From: JAWLEV01 sp041685915
GTDB taxonomy: Bacteria > Chloroflexota > Anaerolineae > UBA1429
Direction: 5' to 3'
Assembly (NCBI GenBank): GCA_041685915.1
Contig: JAWLEV010000009.1
Coordinates: forward strand, 1-49,266
Length of the DNA: 49,266 bases
The notes under the pieces: generated by a model
Database searches by the model: none
What the model was told of the DNA's origin: nothing
What the model saw: the letters and a program-made list of their open reading frames with translations, nothing else
Program-made: the position numbers and the translations under genes
Shown: positions 1 to 8,249 of the stretch, one piece after another
Layout of the letters: the number at the start of each line of letters is the position of its first letter
Position numbering within the stretch: the stretch's first letter is position 1

Positions 1-1195
1 GGGAAAAGATGCCCTCGGGCATATCCTCGGCAGGCAGATAATCCACCTCCTCCACGATCACCTCTACTTTCAACGATAGGGTTTCCAAGGGGAAGGTGAG
101 CCCGGTCTCTGCGACGATCAGATCTCCCTTGGTACCGAGTTCCTCGCGCAGAGACTCGTCCTCATAGGCATACGGGCTGACCAGGACTTTGGAGACGGTA
201 CGGATATCGCCCTTGTCGAATAACCACACCTCAAAAGCATCCACCCGCTGGGCGTCCTGTATACCCACGATGTCACTGATACTCAGACCACACTCACCCA
301 GAAACCCACCATCCCGCGACTCGATGCTGAAAGAGCGATCAAAATCATCGTCGCCAAAGGTATAGATAGTCTCAAAGGCATCAAGGGCTCCAGAAGGAAC
401 CTCAACGTCGGAGGATTCCTCGGGTGTCGGGGACAACACCTGATCCATCCAGTCGTCCTCTTGCGAGATGGCCGTCGCGCCCTCCTCTGAAGACCATGAG
501 GGCACCTCCGCCTCCAGAGAAGGCGGTTCCCCAATCTCCTCCTTATCCGTCTCCGGACGGGACGGTTCCATATTCACCTTATCTCCCCCCCCTTTGTCCT
601 CCCAGGGTGGGGGAACTGCTTCCGCCTCGGATTGCTCCGGAGGTTCTGCACCCCCTTTGGCCTCTTCAGAGACGGGCGCCTCATCCTGGCGGGGAGCGCG
701 TCTCCTGCGCATGCGTACCGCCGTCCATATCACGATACCCAGGGCACAGAAAAAAGTGATCACCCCCAGAGACATGAGAAACCAGCGGGGTGAGGACGCC
801 ACGCGCTTTTCAGGTGAAGCAAAAGGTGTTTCCTCAACCGAGGGGATATCCAGAGCCTCCGCAAGGCGACGCAGTCGCAGTGCCGTCGCGTCATCGCCGT
901 CCTCCTCCCGATTCTCCGCCACTCGATACACCAGGTTGACTACTTGGGGCCACGTCGTATCCTGGTCCGTCAACTCTAGGAGCCGGGCCCTCGCCGACTC
1001 CAGATCCCCCGTCACCGCCAGCGAGTCAGCAGCCATGACGATATAGTCCATCTGATGCTCCACACGTAGATCCGAGGGATCGGTGTTATACCACTCTACA
1101 GGCCACACTTGCCAACCCAGCACGAGCCCCACACCAATCCCCACCAAAAAGGCGACCACTATCGGAGGCCACGTCATCCCGCGTATTCTCTCCAT
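1..1195 (-). CDS. Conserved hypothetical two-helix membrane protein, C-terminus cut by window edge
   Basis: An open frame runs leftward from an ATG at 1195 without a stop to the window edge, giving 398 codons. A GGAGGGGAGGGG stretch directly upstream acts as ribosome binding site. Residues about 10-28 are hydrophobic and could be a signal anchor. A second hydrophobic segment lies near residue 135 (SLGVITFFCALGIVIW), followed by an Arg-rich patch and a long acidic, Pro/Glu-rich linker. The C-terminal part (from about residue 255) is more ordered, with FETIYTFGDDDFD, FLGECGLSISDIVG and AFEVWLFDKGDIRTV. I infer a globular domain joined by a flexible linker to a membrane anchor. I recall similar proteins as nameless conserved genes in Chloroflexota; function unknown. 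A promoter overlapping an inverted repeat precedes it. Confidence 0.8.
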   Translation of the reverse strand, partial: MERIRGMTWPPIVVAFLVGIGVGLVLGWQVWPVEWYNTDPSDLRVEHQMDYIVMAADSLAVTGDLESARARLLELTDQDTTWPQVVNLVYRVAENREEDGDDATALRLRRLAEALDIPSVEETPFASPEKRVASSPRWFLMSLGVITFFCALGIVIWTAVRMRRRRAPRQDEAPVSEEAKGGAEPPEQSEAEAVPPPWEDKGGGDKVNMEPSRPETDKEEIGEPPSLEAEVPSWSSEEGATAISQEDDWMDQVLSPTPEESSDVEVPSGALDAFETIYTFGDDDFDRSFSIESRDGGFLGECGLSISDIVGIQDAQRVDAFEVWLFDKGDIRTVSKVLVSPYAYEDESLREELGTKGDLIVAETGLTFPLETLSLKVEVIVEEVDYLPAEDMPEGIFS

Positions 1196-1238
1196 CCCCT
1201 CCCCTCCAGAAACACCTCTCCCTGTCCTGAGCAGGCCC

Positions 1239-1267
1239 ATTCTATCATAAAGTCCATGGGCACTCAA
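1239..1267 (-). promoter_or_regulatory. Sigma70-like promoter for the membrane protein at 1-1195
   Basis: On the minus strand TTGAGT (1267-1262), a 17-base spacer and TAGAAT (1244-1239) lie about 45 bases upstream of the ATG at 1195. The -35 box sits inside an inverted repeat at 1263-1283. Confidence 0.55.
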
Positions 1268-1283
1268 GGAAGATGTCCTTGAG
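1263..1283. repeat. Perfect inverted repeat overlapping a -35 box, candidate operator
   Basis: CTCAAGGA, five bases, TCCTTGAG: a perfect 8-base dyad. Its left arm overlaps the -35 box of the leftward gene. A second short dyad, TTAAC-N5-GTTAA, follows at 1290-1304. Lack of a T-run argues against a terminator. An operator between the divergent genes is inferred. Confidence 0.45.
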
Positions 1284-1342
1284 CAGGGCTTAACAGAGCG
1301 TTAACTGCCGATAACGACAACGCAACCATTTTCGCATTCGAT

Positions 1343-1371
1343 TTGCCCTTGTGCTGCCACACGGCTATAAT
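1343..1371 (+). promoter_or_regulatory. Sigma70-like promoter for the 157-aa protein
   Basis: TTGCCC (1343-1348), 17 bases, TATAAT (1366-1371). This places the start of transcription near 1378, about 70 bases before the ATG at 1450. Confidence 0.65.
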
Positions 1372-1449
1372 ATGTCATGTATGTAATGAACCAACTCTGA
1401 ACAGGATCAATAGAAGAAATCGATCACAGTCGTTGAAGGAGGATAAATC

Positions 1450-1923
1450 ATGACTTCCCAGGAATTCGCTTCAGAAAAATCGGCGGAAAAGAAGAGAATG
1501 AAAAAACAGCGCGTGGTTGAACTTGAAATCAAGCTACCCAAGATAACGACCAAACCTCTCAGGGACGCTGCCAAGGCCACGCTGCTGACGGGCATTGGAG
1601 CGGGCGCCCTGACCGTCCAGGGTATGAAGAACGCGTTCAAGGCAGCCCACAGGGCCGGCATTGAGGTGGCAGAGAATCCGGACCCCGCCACCAGGTTCCT
1701 GCTAAGGCTCGTGGGTAAAGAGGAGACAGAAGAAGTGGAAACGCCACCCATCGAGGATTATGATACGCTACCCGTGACCGATATCCTGGAACGTCTGGAT
1801 GACCTTGACTCTGAAGAACTCTGCGCCCTGCGCGCCTACGAAAGCGAAAATAAGGAGCGCGTGACCGTGATCAGGGCCATCGATCAGCGGCTGCGAAAAG
1901 AAGCACCGTCGCAAGGACAGTGA
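1450..1923 (+). CDS. Conserved hypothetical helical protein
   Basis: 157 residues, preceded by a strong AAGGAGG about 7 bases before the ATG. The N-terminal 25 residues are very rich in Lys and Glu. Residues about 35-75 form an amphipathic helical stretch with a Gly/Ala-rich centre (LLTGIGAGALTVQGMKNAF), which could be a membrane-associated helix or a phasin-like helix. The C-terminal about 45 residues (PVTDILERLDDLDSEELCAL and on) match a helical hairpin I recall at the end of many short Chloroflexota and actinobacterial proteins. It has its own promoter and stands alone, with tRNA-Pro downstream. No enzyme motif is visible; function unknown. Confidence 0.75.
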   Translation: MTSQEFASEKSAEKKRMKKQRVVELEIKLPKITTKPLRDAAKATLLTGIGAGALTVQGMKNAFKAAHRAGIEVAENPDPATRFLLRLVGKEETEEVETPPIEDYDTLPVTDILERLDDLDSEELCALRAYESENKERVTVIRAIDQRLRKEAPSQGQ

Positions 1924-1979
1924 TCTGCAGCACCAACGTCAGATACAGACTGTAACACACGTGGTCCTTTAAGCGCGAT

Positions 1980-2008
1980 TTGTGCCTTCTCGTCCTTCAT
2001 TGTATACT
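1980..2008 (+). promoter_or_regulatory. Promoter of tRNA-Pro
   Basis: TTGTGC (1980-1985), 17 bases, TATACT (2003-2008), ten bases before the mature tRNA 5' end. Confidence 0.6.
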
Positions 2009-2017
2009 GTGGGTGTG

Positions 2018-2091
<74 letters not shown>

Positions 2092-2099
2092 CAACGGAA

Positions 2100-2130
2100 A
2101 GCCACTCGCCTTATAGCGAGTGGCTTTTTT
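2100..2130 (+). terminator. Intrinsic terminator after tRNA-Pro
   Basis: AGCCACTCGC (2100-2109) pairs perfectly with GCGAGTGGCT (2116-2125) around a six-base loop and is followed by a T-run. Confidence 0.85.
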
Positions 2131-2400
2131 ACTAGAGGACGAGCAAAAGATCGAGATGCTATCCACAATTCAATCGTGCCATATACATTCGCAACAAGTC
2201 TCCCGAGCGTAGGGATGACTTTCACAATGGATGTTGGGCGACATGGAATGATCCAAAGCAAAGACGAGACGCACGTCCCAGATTCTTTATGCACTGTACC
2301 CATGGGATAGCCCCACTCGATCCAGGTGGCAAGGGGATCTCCCCACGGAGAATCCGTCAGGGCCACATCCTCGGGATCGCGCCCACACACCCAGGCCCGC
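2131..2400. other. 270-base stretch without a supported gene
   Basis: It lies between the tRNA-Pro terminator and the stop of the leftward zinc-ribbon gene. A minus-strand open frame crosses it but continues antisense through the tRNA, so I do not call it. No clear terminator for the leftward gene is seen here. Confidence 0.5.
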
Positions 2401-2943
2401 TCACGACTCCACTTCTTCTTCGCCCTCACCAAACAGCCAGGAGACCAACGTCATCGCCACGGCTGCCAACCCAAGACCCGCCACAAAGGCCCCAGCCACG
2501 TCTCGCTGATACGCCTCAAGGAGACGTTGCGCATTCTGGCGACGCTGCACGGCCCGTTCCTTCTCCACAGCCGTCTGCCGCGCTGCCTGGCGCCTGATAC
2601 GTTCCGCCAACTCCTGAACACCTTCGTCCGCGGGAGCAAGGGCAAGGGCCTCGGCCACACTTTCCTTGGCCTCCGTCCACGCCCCCTGCCTGGCGTATAT
2701 CTTGGCCAAAAGAACATAAGCCGGAGAAAAATCCTCCCGAAAGCCCAGGGCCATCAACACCTGATCTCGCGCTTTATCCAGTTCCCCCTGCCGGGCAAGG
2801 CTGAGAGCCTTGTTGTAGTGAATCTCGTGAGCGTGTTCGATCCTGGCCAGTGCGGACAGATCCTCGTGGCAATCGGGGCAAACCGTGGTATCCTGAGGCA
2901 CACTACCGCCACAATAGGGACAAGTCATCAAGGGAGCATTCAT
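2401..2943 (-). CDS. Zinc-ribbon / TPR protein with C-terminal membrane helix
   Basis: 180 residues. A rubredoxin-like zinc knuckle opens the protein (CPYCGG and CPDCHEDL, residues about 8-28). TPR-like helical repeats follow (YNKALSLARQGELDKARDQV; FSPAYVLLAKIYARQGAWTE), then a charged helix rich in Arg and Gln. It ends with one hydrophobic segment, about residues 150-170 (AGAFVAGLGLAAVAMTLVSW), and an acidic tail, so a tail-anchored topology is likely. It lies 53 bases downstream of the GrpE-like gene and probably shares its transcript. An adaptor role in proteostasis is suggested only by that neighbour. Confidence 0.8.
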   Translation of the reverse strand: MNAPLMTCPYCGGSVPQDTTVCPDCHEDLSALARIEHAHEIHYNKALSLARQGELDKARDQVLMALGFREDFSPAYVLLAKIYARQGAWTEAKESVAEALALAPADEGVQELAERIRRQAARQTAVEKERAVQRRQNAQRLLEAYQRDVAGAFVAGLGLAAVAMTLVSWLFGEGEEEVES

Positions 2944-2996
2944 TATGCAGCATTCCTTTCACAGCCTGTAAATCGGGAAAGCGTCGCGTGATCCAT

Positions 2997-3560
2997 CTAG
3001 CCCTCCTGGGAATCCTCGACCGCCGCAGTATCATCCACAAGCGCTTCCTTTTCCTCTTTGGCTTCCTGATCCGAGGGACCCTTCTCGCTGACCACCACCT
3101 TTGCCCTCCGTAAAAGCCCCCCTGGCCATGTATATCCTATCTGCTCCTCACGCAGAACGATATTCTCGGGCATATCCGGGCGAACCTCGGTTCCTACCAC
3201 ATCGCTCGTCGCGGGATCCAGAGGTTCCCCCAGCGTATCGATGGGTTCCACACGATGGCGCTCCAGGACAGCCAGCAACTTTTTTCCAAAACTCACCACA
3301 CTCCCGATCAGGGAGGCCTCTTGTGCCTTGGTTGTAACCCCCCACTTTTCGACGATCTCTCCCACGGCATCGTACAAAGACAGCACGTCCAGCAAAAGCT
3401 CTTTGATATCATCTTTAGCCTGCACCCGCTGCTCTTCCAGCGATTGCTCCAAACGGCTGACGCGATAGAAAAGCTCCCGCATGGTGGCAGCAGGATCCGC
3501 GTCAGCAGCCGTTGGGGGCACAGGATAGAACTCTTCCTCAAACTGGAATTCGTCGCTCAT
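2997..3560 (-). CDS. grpE: GrpE-like nucleotide exchange factor
   Basis: 187 residues from the ATG at 3560, which has a GAGGAAGG just upstream (spacing short); an in-frame GTG at 3572 is the alternative. An N-terminal coiled coil (RVSRLEQSLEEQRVQAKDDI) leads into a helix bundle. The C-terminal part has the GrpE beta-domain pattern: a core with PIDTLGEPLDPATSDVVGTE, then EEQIGYTWPGGLLRRAKVVV. GrpE releases ADP from DnaK in the cytoplasm. The sequence is divergent and carries an extra acidic tail, and dnaK/dnaJ are not adjacent, so it may be a second or specialised GrpE. A promoter with a perfect dyad at its -35 box precedes it. Confidence 0.75.
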   Translation of the reverse strand: MSDEFQFEEEFYPVPPTAADADPAATMRELFYRVSRLEQSLEEQRVQAKDDIKELLLDVLSLYDAVGEIVEKWGVTTKAQEASLIGSVVSFGKKLLAVLERHRVEPIDTLGEPLDPATSDVVGTEVRPDMPENIVLREEQIGYTWPGGLLRRAKVVVSEKGPSDQEAKEEKEALVDDTAAVEDSQEG

Positions 3561-3604
3561 GACCTTCCTCACCTACTCTACCTGGCCCGAACAGAATTAA
3601 GGCC

Positions 3605-3633
3605 ATAATAACTTATCCGTTTGACACTGTCAA
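3605..3633 (-). promoter_or_regulatory. Promoter of the grpE-like operon with dyad at -35
   Basis: On the minus strand TTGACA (3633-3628), 17 bases, TATTAT (3610-3605). The -35 box is one arm of a perfect palindrome TTGACA-N-TGTCAA at 3621-3633, a plausible repressor site. It lies in the 299-base gap between the grpE-like start and the upstream protease gene; the rest of that gap shows nothing clear. Confidence 0.7.
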
Positions 3634-3859
3634 GCGAGAGATGCTCTGAATTATACACCGCCACACCAGCCTTTGATAAAGACCTCCTCAAGAGAACAGA
3701 ACGATCACGTCTTTTGCTCCCCGTGAACTGGCCACAACGTACGTTCACGACTACTTGTACTTTGAGCTATGATGCCTACAGAACTGCCAGCGGACGCCCA
3801 CGATCTAAAGACTGCAATCCGGGAGAAAAATTCACGGCGCAGCCCTTTGGCGTTCTCCC

Positions 3860-4990
3860 CTACCGCGGCGCCGCGGCTCGATTCGCCCGGTCGTGGATAA
3901 AGGTGATCACATCCTCGCGCGTGATCATGCCCTTTAACTTGCCATCATCCAAAACGGGCAACTGATTCACTCCCTCTGCGGTCATCTCCTCGAGAGCTTT
4001 CCATAGAGGGGTCACGGGATCCACCGTACGCAATTGTTCCAGGGGCATGAGTACATCCTCCACCTGGGTAAAGGGCCAATCCACACGGGGCACCTTACGG
4101 ATATTATGTAGCGTAAGCATTCCCAGGGCCCTCTCGCCTCTAGTGACAACAAAACAGCGGCCAGCATTGCCCATCAGATGGTGCTCCACCAGCATGTCCA
4201 GGCTGAGTTGTGGCGACACCGTATGACAATCCCGGCTCATGACCTGTTCCACGGGGTACCCGCGCAAGAGGTCCCGTGCGGAAAGACGCGCATACGCAGT
4301 ACGCGAGGCATTGTCCAAAAAGAAACCGATCATCGCGATCCATAGTCCATTGACCCAATATCCCGAAAAGGCGCGCAATATGCCCACGACGACGAACGCA
4401 TAGGCGACCATCTGTCCCGCGCGGGAGGCCCACTTGGTCGCCCAACGGATATCCTGACGCAAGCGCCAGAGCAAGGCCCGCAGCACGCGCCCCCCATCCA
4501 AAGGAAAACCAGGGATCAAGTTAAAGACTCCCAGGCTCAAGTTGATACCCCCCAAAAAGAGAGACAGAGCGGCCACTGGCGCCTCCTTATTCCTCCACAA
4601 TAAATAGACGAGAGCAAAAAGACCGCTCAGTATCAGACTCACCAAAGGCCCCGCGATGGCCATCACGAACTCGTCAAAGGGCGTGGCCGGTTCGTCAGAT
4701 ATCTGTGCCGCGCCTCCAAAGATGAATAACGTTATGCTCTCAACAGGCACACCTTGGGCGCGGGCCACCAGAGAATGACCCAGTTCGTGCAGGAGAACTG
4801 AACCAAAAAAGAGAAGGCTCGTCAGTGCCCCTACCCCCCACACCATGGTCCTCGACCACGAAGGATAACGTTCGGGAAAGTAACCCCCCGCCAGACTCCA
4901 CGTAACCCAGACAAAGATCAACAGCCAGCTCACGTCGATGTGAAGAGGAATGCCCAGAACCTTGCCTAATCTTAGCCGCGTTTTAAACAC
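3860..4990 (-). CDS. Site-2 protease family (M50) membrane metalloprotease with CBS domains
   Basis: 376 residues. The zinc motif HELGH (68-72) lies in a hydrophobic helix. The third ligand region NLIPGFPLDGGR (157-168) has the family NxxPxxPLDGGR pattern. About six membrane segments precede residue 225. Two CBS domains follow (about 245-370; ITREDVITFIHDRA near the end). This architecture is that of SpoIVFB/Rv2625c-type proteases, which cut substrates within the membrane; CBS domains usually sense adenine nucleotides. The substrate is not evident. It is a single minus-strand gene upstream of grpE. Confidence 0.92.
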   Translation of the reverse strand: MFKTRLRLGKVLGIPLHIDVSWLLIFVWVTWSLAGGYFPERYPSWSRTMVWGVGALTSLLFFGSVLLHELGHSLVARAQGVPVESITLFIFGGAAQISDEPATPFDEFVMAIAGPLVSLILSGLFALVYLLWRNKEAPVAALSLFLGGINLSLGVFNLIPGFPLDGGRVLRALLWRLRQDIRWATKWASRAGQMVAYAFVVVGILRAFSGYWVNGLWIAMIGFFLDNASRTAYARLSARDLLRGYPVEQVMSRDCHTVSPQLSLDMLVEHHLMGNAGRCFVVTRGERALGMLTLHNIRKVPRVDWPFTQVEDVLMPLEQLRTVDPVTPLWKALEEMTAEGVNQLPVLDDGKLKGMITREDVITFIHDRANRAAAPR

Positions 4991-5162
4991 AACTCATCCC
5001 CCTTTTTTTCTGATCAGCCGATGAACGCATTCTACAGTAGTCGTCACCTTTTGCCAATCGGTCACTCCGACAATCCAAAAGGATGCCTGCACACATTGCC
5101 AAAACAGAATACAGAATGCGCAGGAACGCCCTTATCACATCGACGTCACCCAAAAAACCCAC

Positions 5163-5196
5163 AAAAAAGAGAGGCTCGCAATCAAGAGCCCCTCTT
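5163..5196 (-). terminator. Intrinsic terminator of the DUF177-tatC operon
   Basis: On the minus strand AAGAGGGGCTC and GAGCCTCTCTT form an 11-pair stem with one G-T pair and an 8-base loop, followed by a T-run. It lies about 40 bases past the tatC stop. The rest of the 4991-5234 gap shows no gene. Confidence 0.8.
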
Positions 5197-5234
5197 AGTG
5201 TTATCGTTGCATATTATAGAATATTCCTACAAAA

Positions 5235-5981
5235 CTAGGAACCAGCAACAGCCGTATCTCGCTCCCTCTCCTTTCCCCCCACCTGAGCAAAGCGGGCCAA
5301 AAGTATTCCCAATTCATAGAGAAGGCAAAGGGGAAGCATAACAATCATCATATTGAGGGGGTCTGGGGTGGGTGTCACGATGGCAGCGATGACAGCGTTC
5401 ACCAGAATAGCGTATTTGCGAACGCGCCCCAGACCCTTGGGGGTCACCAAGCCGAGCTTGGCCAGCAAGAATATAATCAAAGGCGTCTGAAAGACAATCC
5501 CCATCCAGAACATCACACGCGTGACAAAGGTGATATAGTTATCCAGTGTCCAGCGATTCTCGATAATCATACCCAGAAATCCCTGCATGAACTCTATGGC
5601 CACCGGTAACATGACCAGCCCGGCAAAAGCTACCCCTCCAGCAAAGCACAGTGCAATCCCGGGCAAGAGAAAATAAAGATATCTTCTCTCATGCGGCAAA
5701 AGACCGGGCAGGATGAAGCGTATAGTCTGATAGACGATCACGGGCATAGAAAGCGTAGCCCCACCGAGAAGGGCGATTCTGAAATAGACTACAAGAGACT
5801 CGGTGGGATAAATCGTCTGAGGCACATTGCCCTGTAAAGGCACTAACAATATTTCCAGGCCCCTTTTAGCAAAGAGGGCGCTAAGCAATGTAGCAGTGAT
5901 AAAAGCTATAGCCACCTTTATCATCCGCGACCGGAGCTCGTCCAGATGCTCCCAAATTGTCATCTCCACATCGGCCGCCAT
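5235..5981 (-). CDS. tatC: Sec-independent protein translocase TatC
   Basis: 248 residues with six hydrophobic segments. The N-terminal signature TIWEHLDELRSRM (8-20) and the following FALF/LLVPL region match TatC. TatC is the membrane receptor for twin-arginine signal peptides of folded proteins. It starts five bases after the tatA stop, with AAGGA about 8 bases before the ATG, so the two are co-translated. It is the last gene of the operon, closed by the terminator at 5163-5196. Length is usual for the family. Confidence 0.96.
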   Translation of the reverse strand: MAADVEMTIWEHLDELRSRMIKVAIAFITATLLSALFAKRGLEILLVPLQGNVPQTIYPTESLVVYFRIALLGGATLSMPVIVYQTIRFILPGLLPHERRYLYFLLPGIALCFAGGVAFAGLVMLPVAIEFMQGFLGMIIENRWTLDNYITFVTRVMFWMGIVFQTPLIIFLLAKLGLVTPKGLGRVRKYAILVNAVIAAIVTPTPDPLNMMIVMLPLCLLYELGILLARFAQVGGKERERDTAVAGS

Positions 5982-5986
5982 AGGCT

Positions 5987-6505
5987 CTATCCTTCTTTCT
6001 CCTCGGTATCGTTGCCCCCCTCATCCACAACGAGGACGGGCTCCTCTATCACTATCGGTTCCACATCCTCATCTTTGGGTACCGGCTCTCCCACAACGAT
6101 GAGGACGGGCTTTTCCTCATCCTCTTCCTCTTCCAAAGAAAAGGTTTCCATCTCTCCATCGACAAAGGCCCGCTGAACATCAGCCGGCTGTTTCTGAACT
6201 TCCGCTTCCTTTGTCACTTCCACTTCTTCTGCAGGCATTCCCTCTTCTGCGGCGGCTACTTTTGTCGCCTCCCCAGATTCCAATGCTCCGACAGCATCTT
6301 TCGTCTCTGCCTCCTGTGTCCCCGCCGTTCCCGGCTGCATCGACAGCACCTCGCGAAATTCCTCGGTAACGCTATCCGTCTCCTGACGGAACTTGGCAAG
6401 AAGTTGCCCAAGATCTCTGGCAAAGGCTACCATCTCTTCTGGGCCAACCACCAGCGTGGCGATGATTAGAATCAAAAGTACTTCACCCGTTCCTATGCCG
6501 AACAT
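5987..6505 (-). CDS. tatA: TatA/TatB-type translocase component with a long acidic tail
   Basis: 172 residues. The first 20 residues form the short membrane helix (GEVLLILIIATLVVGPEE), followed by the conserved hinge and amphipathic helix (MVAFARDLGQLLAKFRQETD). TatA oligomers assemble with TatC to pass folded proteins. Typical TatA is 60-90 residues. Here about 110 further residues are almost entirely acidic and Val/Pro rich, with near-repeats such as EPVPKDEDVEPIVIEEPVLV. A TatB role is also possible, as the length is TatB-like and only one tatA/B gene is seen. Confidence 0.9.
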   Translation of the reverse strand: MFGIGTGEVLLILIIATLVVGPEEMVAFARDLGQLLAKFRQETDSVTEEFREVLSMQPGTAGTQEAETKDAVGALESGEATKVAAAEEGMPAEEVEVTKEAEVQKQPADVQRAFVDGEMETFSLEEEEDEEKPVLIVVGEPVPKDEDVEPIVIEEPVLVVDEGGNDTEEKEG

Positions 6506-6548
6506 CTATACTTCTATCCTCTCCTCGAATTTCATGCTACATCTCATA

Positions 6549-7016
6549 TTAAACAGCCTCATCGCTAGAGACAGTATCCGTCTCCACCAAGGGATCTAAC
6601 GAGGCAGCAAATTCATCCTTGTCGCCAAAGAGTGTACCAAGCACCCCATTCACAAAACGACTGGAGCTTTCGCTTCCAAAGGCCTTGGCCAATTCCACCG
6701 CCTCGTTGATGGCCACTTTAGGTGGGACATCATCATCCACCAGGATCTCAAAGGCTGCCAGCCGAAGGATATTCCGATCCACCACCGCTATCTGAGCAAT
6801 GGGCCATTCCGGCGCTATGCGCTGTATCACGGCGTCAAAGGCTTCGCTATAATATAGGACACCCTTTAAAAGATGTTTTGCAAAATCGACACCGGAAGGA
6901 GGAAGGGAAACATCTTTCAAACGCTGCTGTAAAGAGGTATCAGGGGCATGTCCTACCAGATCGACTTCGAAGAGCGTTTGAAAGACCACTATTCTAGCGC
7001 GTCGCCTGACCTTCAA
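6549..7016 (-). CDS. nusB: Transcription antitermination factor NusB
   Basis: 155 residues. The opening KVRRRARIVVFQTLFEVD and the late motifs VPPKVAINEAVELAKAFGSE and SSRFVNGVLGTL are characteristic NusB helices. NusB pairs with S10 (NusE) on boxA RNA to prevent early termination in rRNA operons. The initiation codon is TTG at 7016: no ATG or GTG is available before the conserved N-terminus, and GGAGAG lies upstream. It sits 24 bases after the Asp23-family gene in the same operon. Confidence 0.93.
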   Translation of the reverse strand: MKVRRRARIVVFQTLFEVDLVGHAPDTSLQQRLKDVSLPPSGVDFAKHLLKGVLYYSEAFDAVIQRIAPEWPIAQIAVVDRNILRLAAFEILVDDDVPPKVAINEAVELAKAFGSESSSRFVNGVLGTLFGDKDEFAASLDPLVETDTVSSDEAV

Positions 7017-7040
7017 AGTCTCTCTCCAACAAAAGGAGCG

Positions 7041-7391
7041 TCAGCCACTATCATGCCGGGCCACCTGGACATTTTCCACATGAACATTTACAGCCAGGAC
7101 GGGCATACCAACCATATCCTTGATAGCTCGAGATACTTGCGACTGAATGGTGCGTCCCAGTTTGTAGAGATCGACGTTCTGGGCAGCGATAATATAGAGA
7201 TCCACAGATACAGCATCATCCACGATCTGGATACGCACGCCCTCTCCTCCTCCCTTACCCAAAAGGCGATCCATCCCACTGGACAGATCACGGGACATGC
7301 ACACCACACCCTTTATGGAAAGCGTGCTGAGTCGCGCAATGGTAGCCAGAACTTGGGGAGAGATACGAACTGTTCCCAGACTTTTTTCCAT
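7041..7391 (-). CDS. Asp23/Gls24 family envelope stress protein
   Basis: 116 residues covering a whole Asp23 domain: VRISPQVLATIARLSTLSIKGV at the front, then a beta-rich section (VRIQIVDDAVSVDLYIIA) and VSRAIKDMVGMPVLAVNVHV. In Firmicutes and Chloroflexota such small cytoplasmic proteins sit beside nusB or fatty-acid genes and associate with the membrane; the molecular role is poorly known. GGGAG is 9 bases before the ATG. It lies between rpmF and nusB in the operon. Confidence 0.9.
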   Translation of the reverse strand: MEKSLGTVRISPQVLATIARLSTLSIKGVVCMSRDLSSGMDRLLGKGGGEGVRIQIVDDAVSVDLYIIAAQNVDLYKLGRTIQSQVSRAIKDMVGMPVLAVNVHVENVQVARHDSG

Positions 7392-7462
7392 GGAATACGA
7401 CTCCCTATATACGTGTCATACGTCAGTTACAGCGCAAAACGTACGCACTCTCCCCAAAGGGG

Positions 7463-7651
7463 CTACGCTTCGTCCTCTACTTCAACGACCGCCTGTCCCC
7501 GATAGGTCCCACAAGAAGGACATACATGATGCGGCAAGCGCATATTATGACAGGACGGACACTCGACCAAGTCAGCGGCCCGCAAAGCGTCGTGACTACG
7601 ACGACGATGCTTCCGTCCCTTTGATGGTTTCTGTTTCGGTAAGGCTCCCAT
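7463..7651 (-). CDS. rpmF: 50S ribosomal protein L32
   Basis: 62 residues. The basic start (GALPKQKPSKGRKHRRRSHD) and four cysteines in two pairs (CPSCHN, CPSCGTYRG) are the L32 zinc ribbon. The acidic C-terminal end VVEVEDEA is slightly longer than in many L32. AAAGGA lies 10 bases upstream of the ATG. The DUF177-rpmF pair is conserved across bacteria and is here 30 bases apart. Confidence 0.96.
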   Translation of the reverse strand: MGALPKQKPSKGRKHRRRSHDALRAADLVECPSCHNMRLPHHVCPSCGTYRGQAVVEVEDEA

Positions 7652-7681
7652 ATTCCTATATTCCTTTCGATAGACCTATGT

Positions 7682-8215
7682 CTATGTCTTTTCTTCTTCC
7701 AACAACTGCCCCAGGACAGCCATTCGCGGATCGATAAACGACCTCTCACAGTCGCAGGATTCCTCGTTCAGATTGACCCCACAGATCGGGCACAATCCCT
7801 TGCAATCCGGATCTCCCACCGCTGGCGCCGAACTGGCCATCACCGTGTACTGACGTAGGATCTCTCTGAGATCCAACGCGCCTTCCGGCCCGATCACCAG
7901 ATCCTCGTCGTGTTCCTCCTCGATGGGCAAACTCGCACCTGTTTCCACGTCGGCCGAGGGGACGAATTCTTCTTCAAAGCTGAATTCTATCCTATCCTCA
8001 AAGGACTCAAGGCAACGGCAACACCTCCGCGTCATCACAAGATGCACTTCACCCCTGGCCAGAATGCCCTCCACGGTGCGAGTAAATCGCACCGTACCCG
8101 CAAGACGCGTGATACCTGGATTGCTCTCATCTATATCTACCAGGTGCCCCTCAATCTCGCAGCGGCAGGAAACACCAATAGTCTGCTCAAGTAATCGACT
8201 GACATCGTAAATCAT
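7682..8215 (-). CDS. yceD: DUF177 (YceD-type) protein, first gene of the rpmF operon
   Basis: 177 residues from the ATG at 8215, chosen because the promoter at 8250-8278 starts transcription near 8243 and excludes upstream starts. It holds a Cys pair in CCRCLESFEDRIEF (about 79-92), the family signature, and a C-terminal Cys cluster (CKGLCPICGVNLNEESCDC) that probably binds zinc. YceD family proteins influence 23S rRNA or L32 maturation. No strong Shine-Dalgarno is visible in the 28-base leader. It heads the operon with rpmF, Asp23, nusB, tatA and tatC. Confidence 0.9.
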   Translation of the reverse strand: MIYDVSRLLEQTIGVSCRCEIEGHLVDIDESNPGITRLAGTVRFTRTVEGILARGEVHLVMTRRCCRCLESFEDRIEFSFEEEFVPSADVETGASLPIEEEHDEDLVIGPEGALDLREILRQYTVMASSAPAVGDPDCKGLCPICGVNLNEESCDCERSFIDPRMAVLGQLLEEEKT

Positions 8216-8249
8216 CTTTGTTATTCTAAAGCTAGTGGCATCTGGTAAC

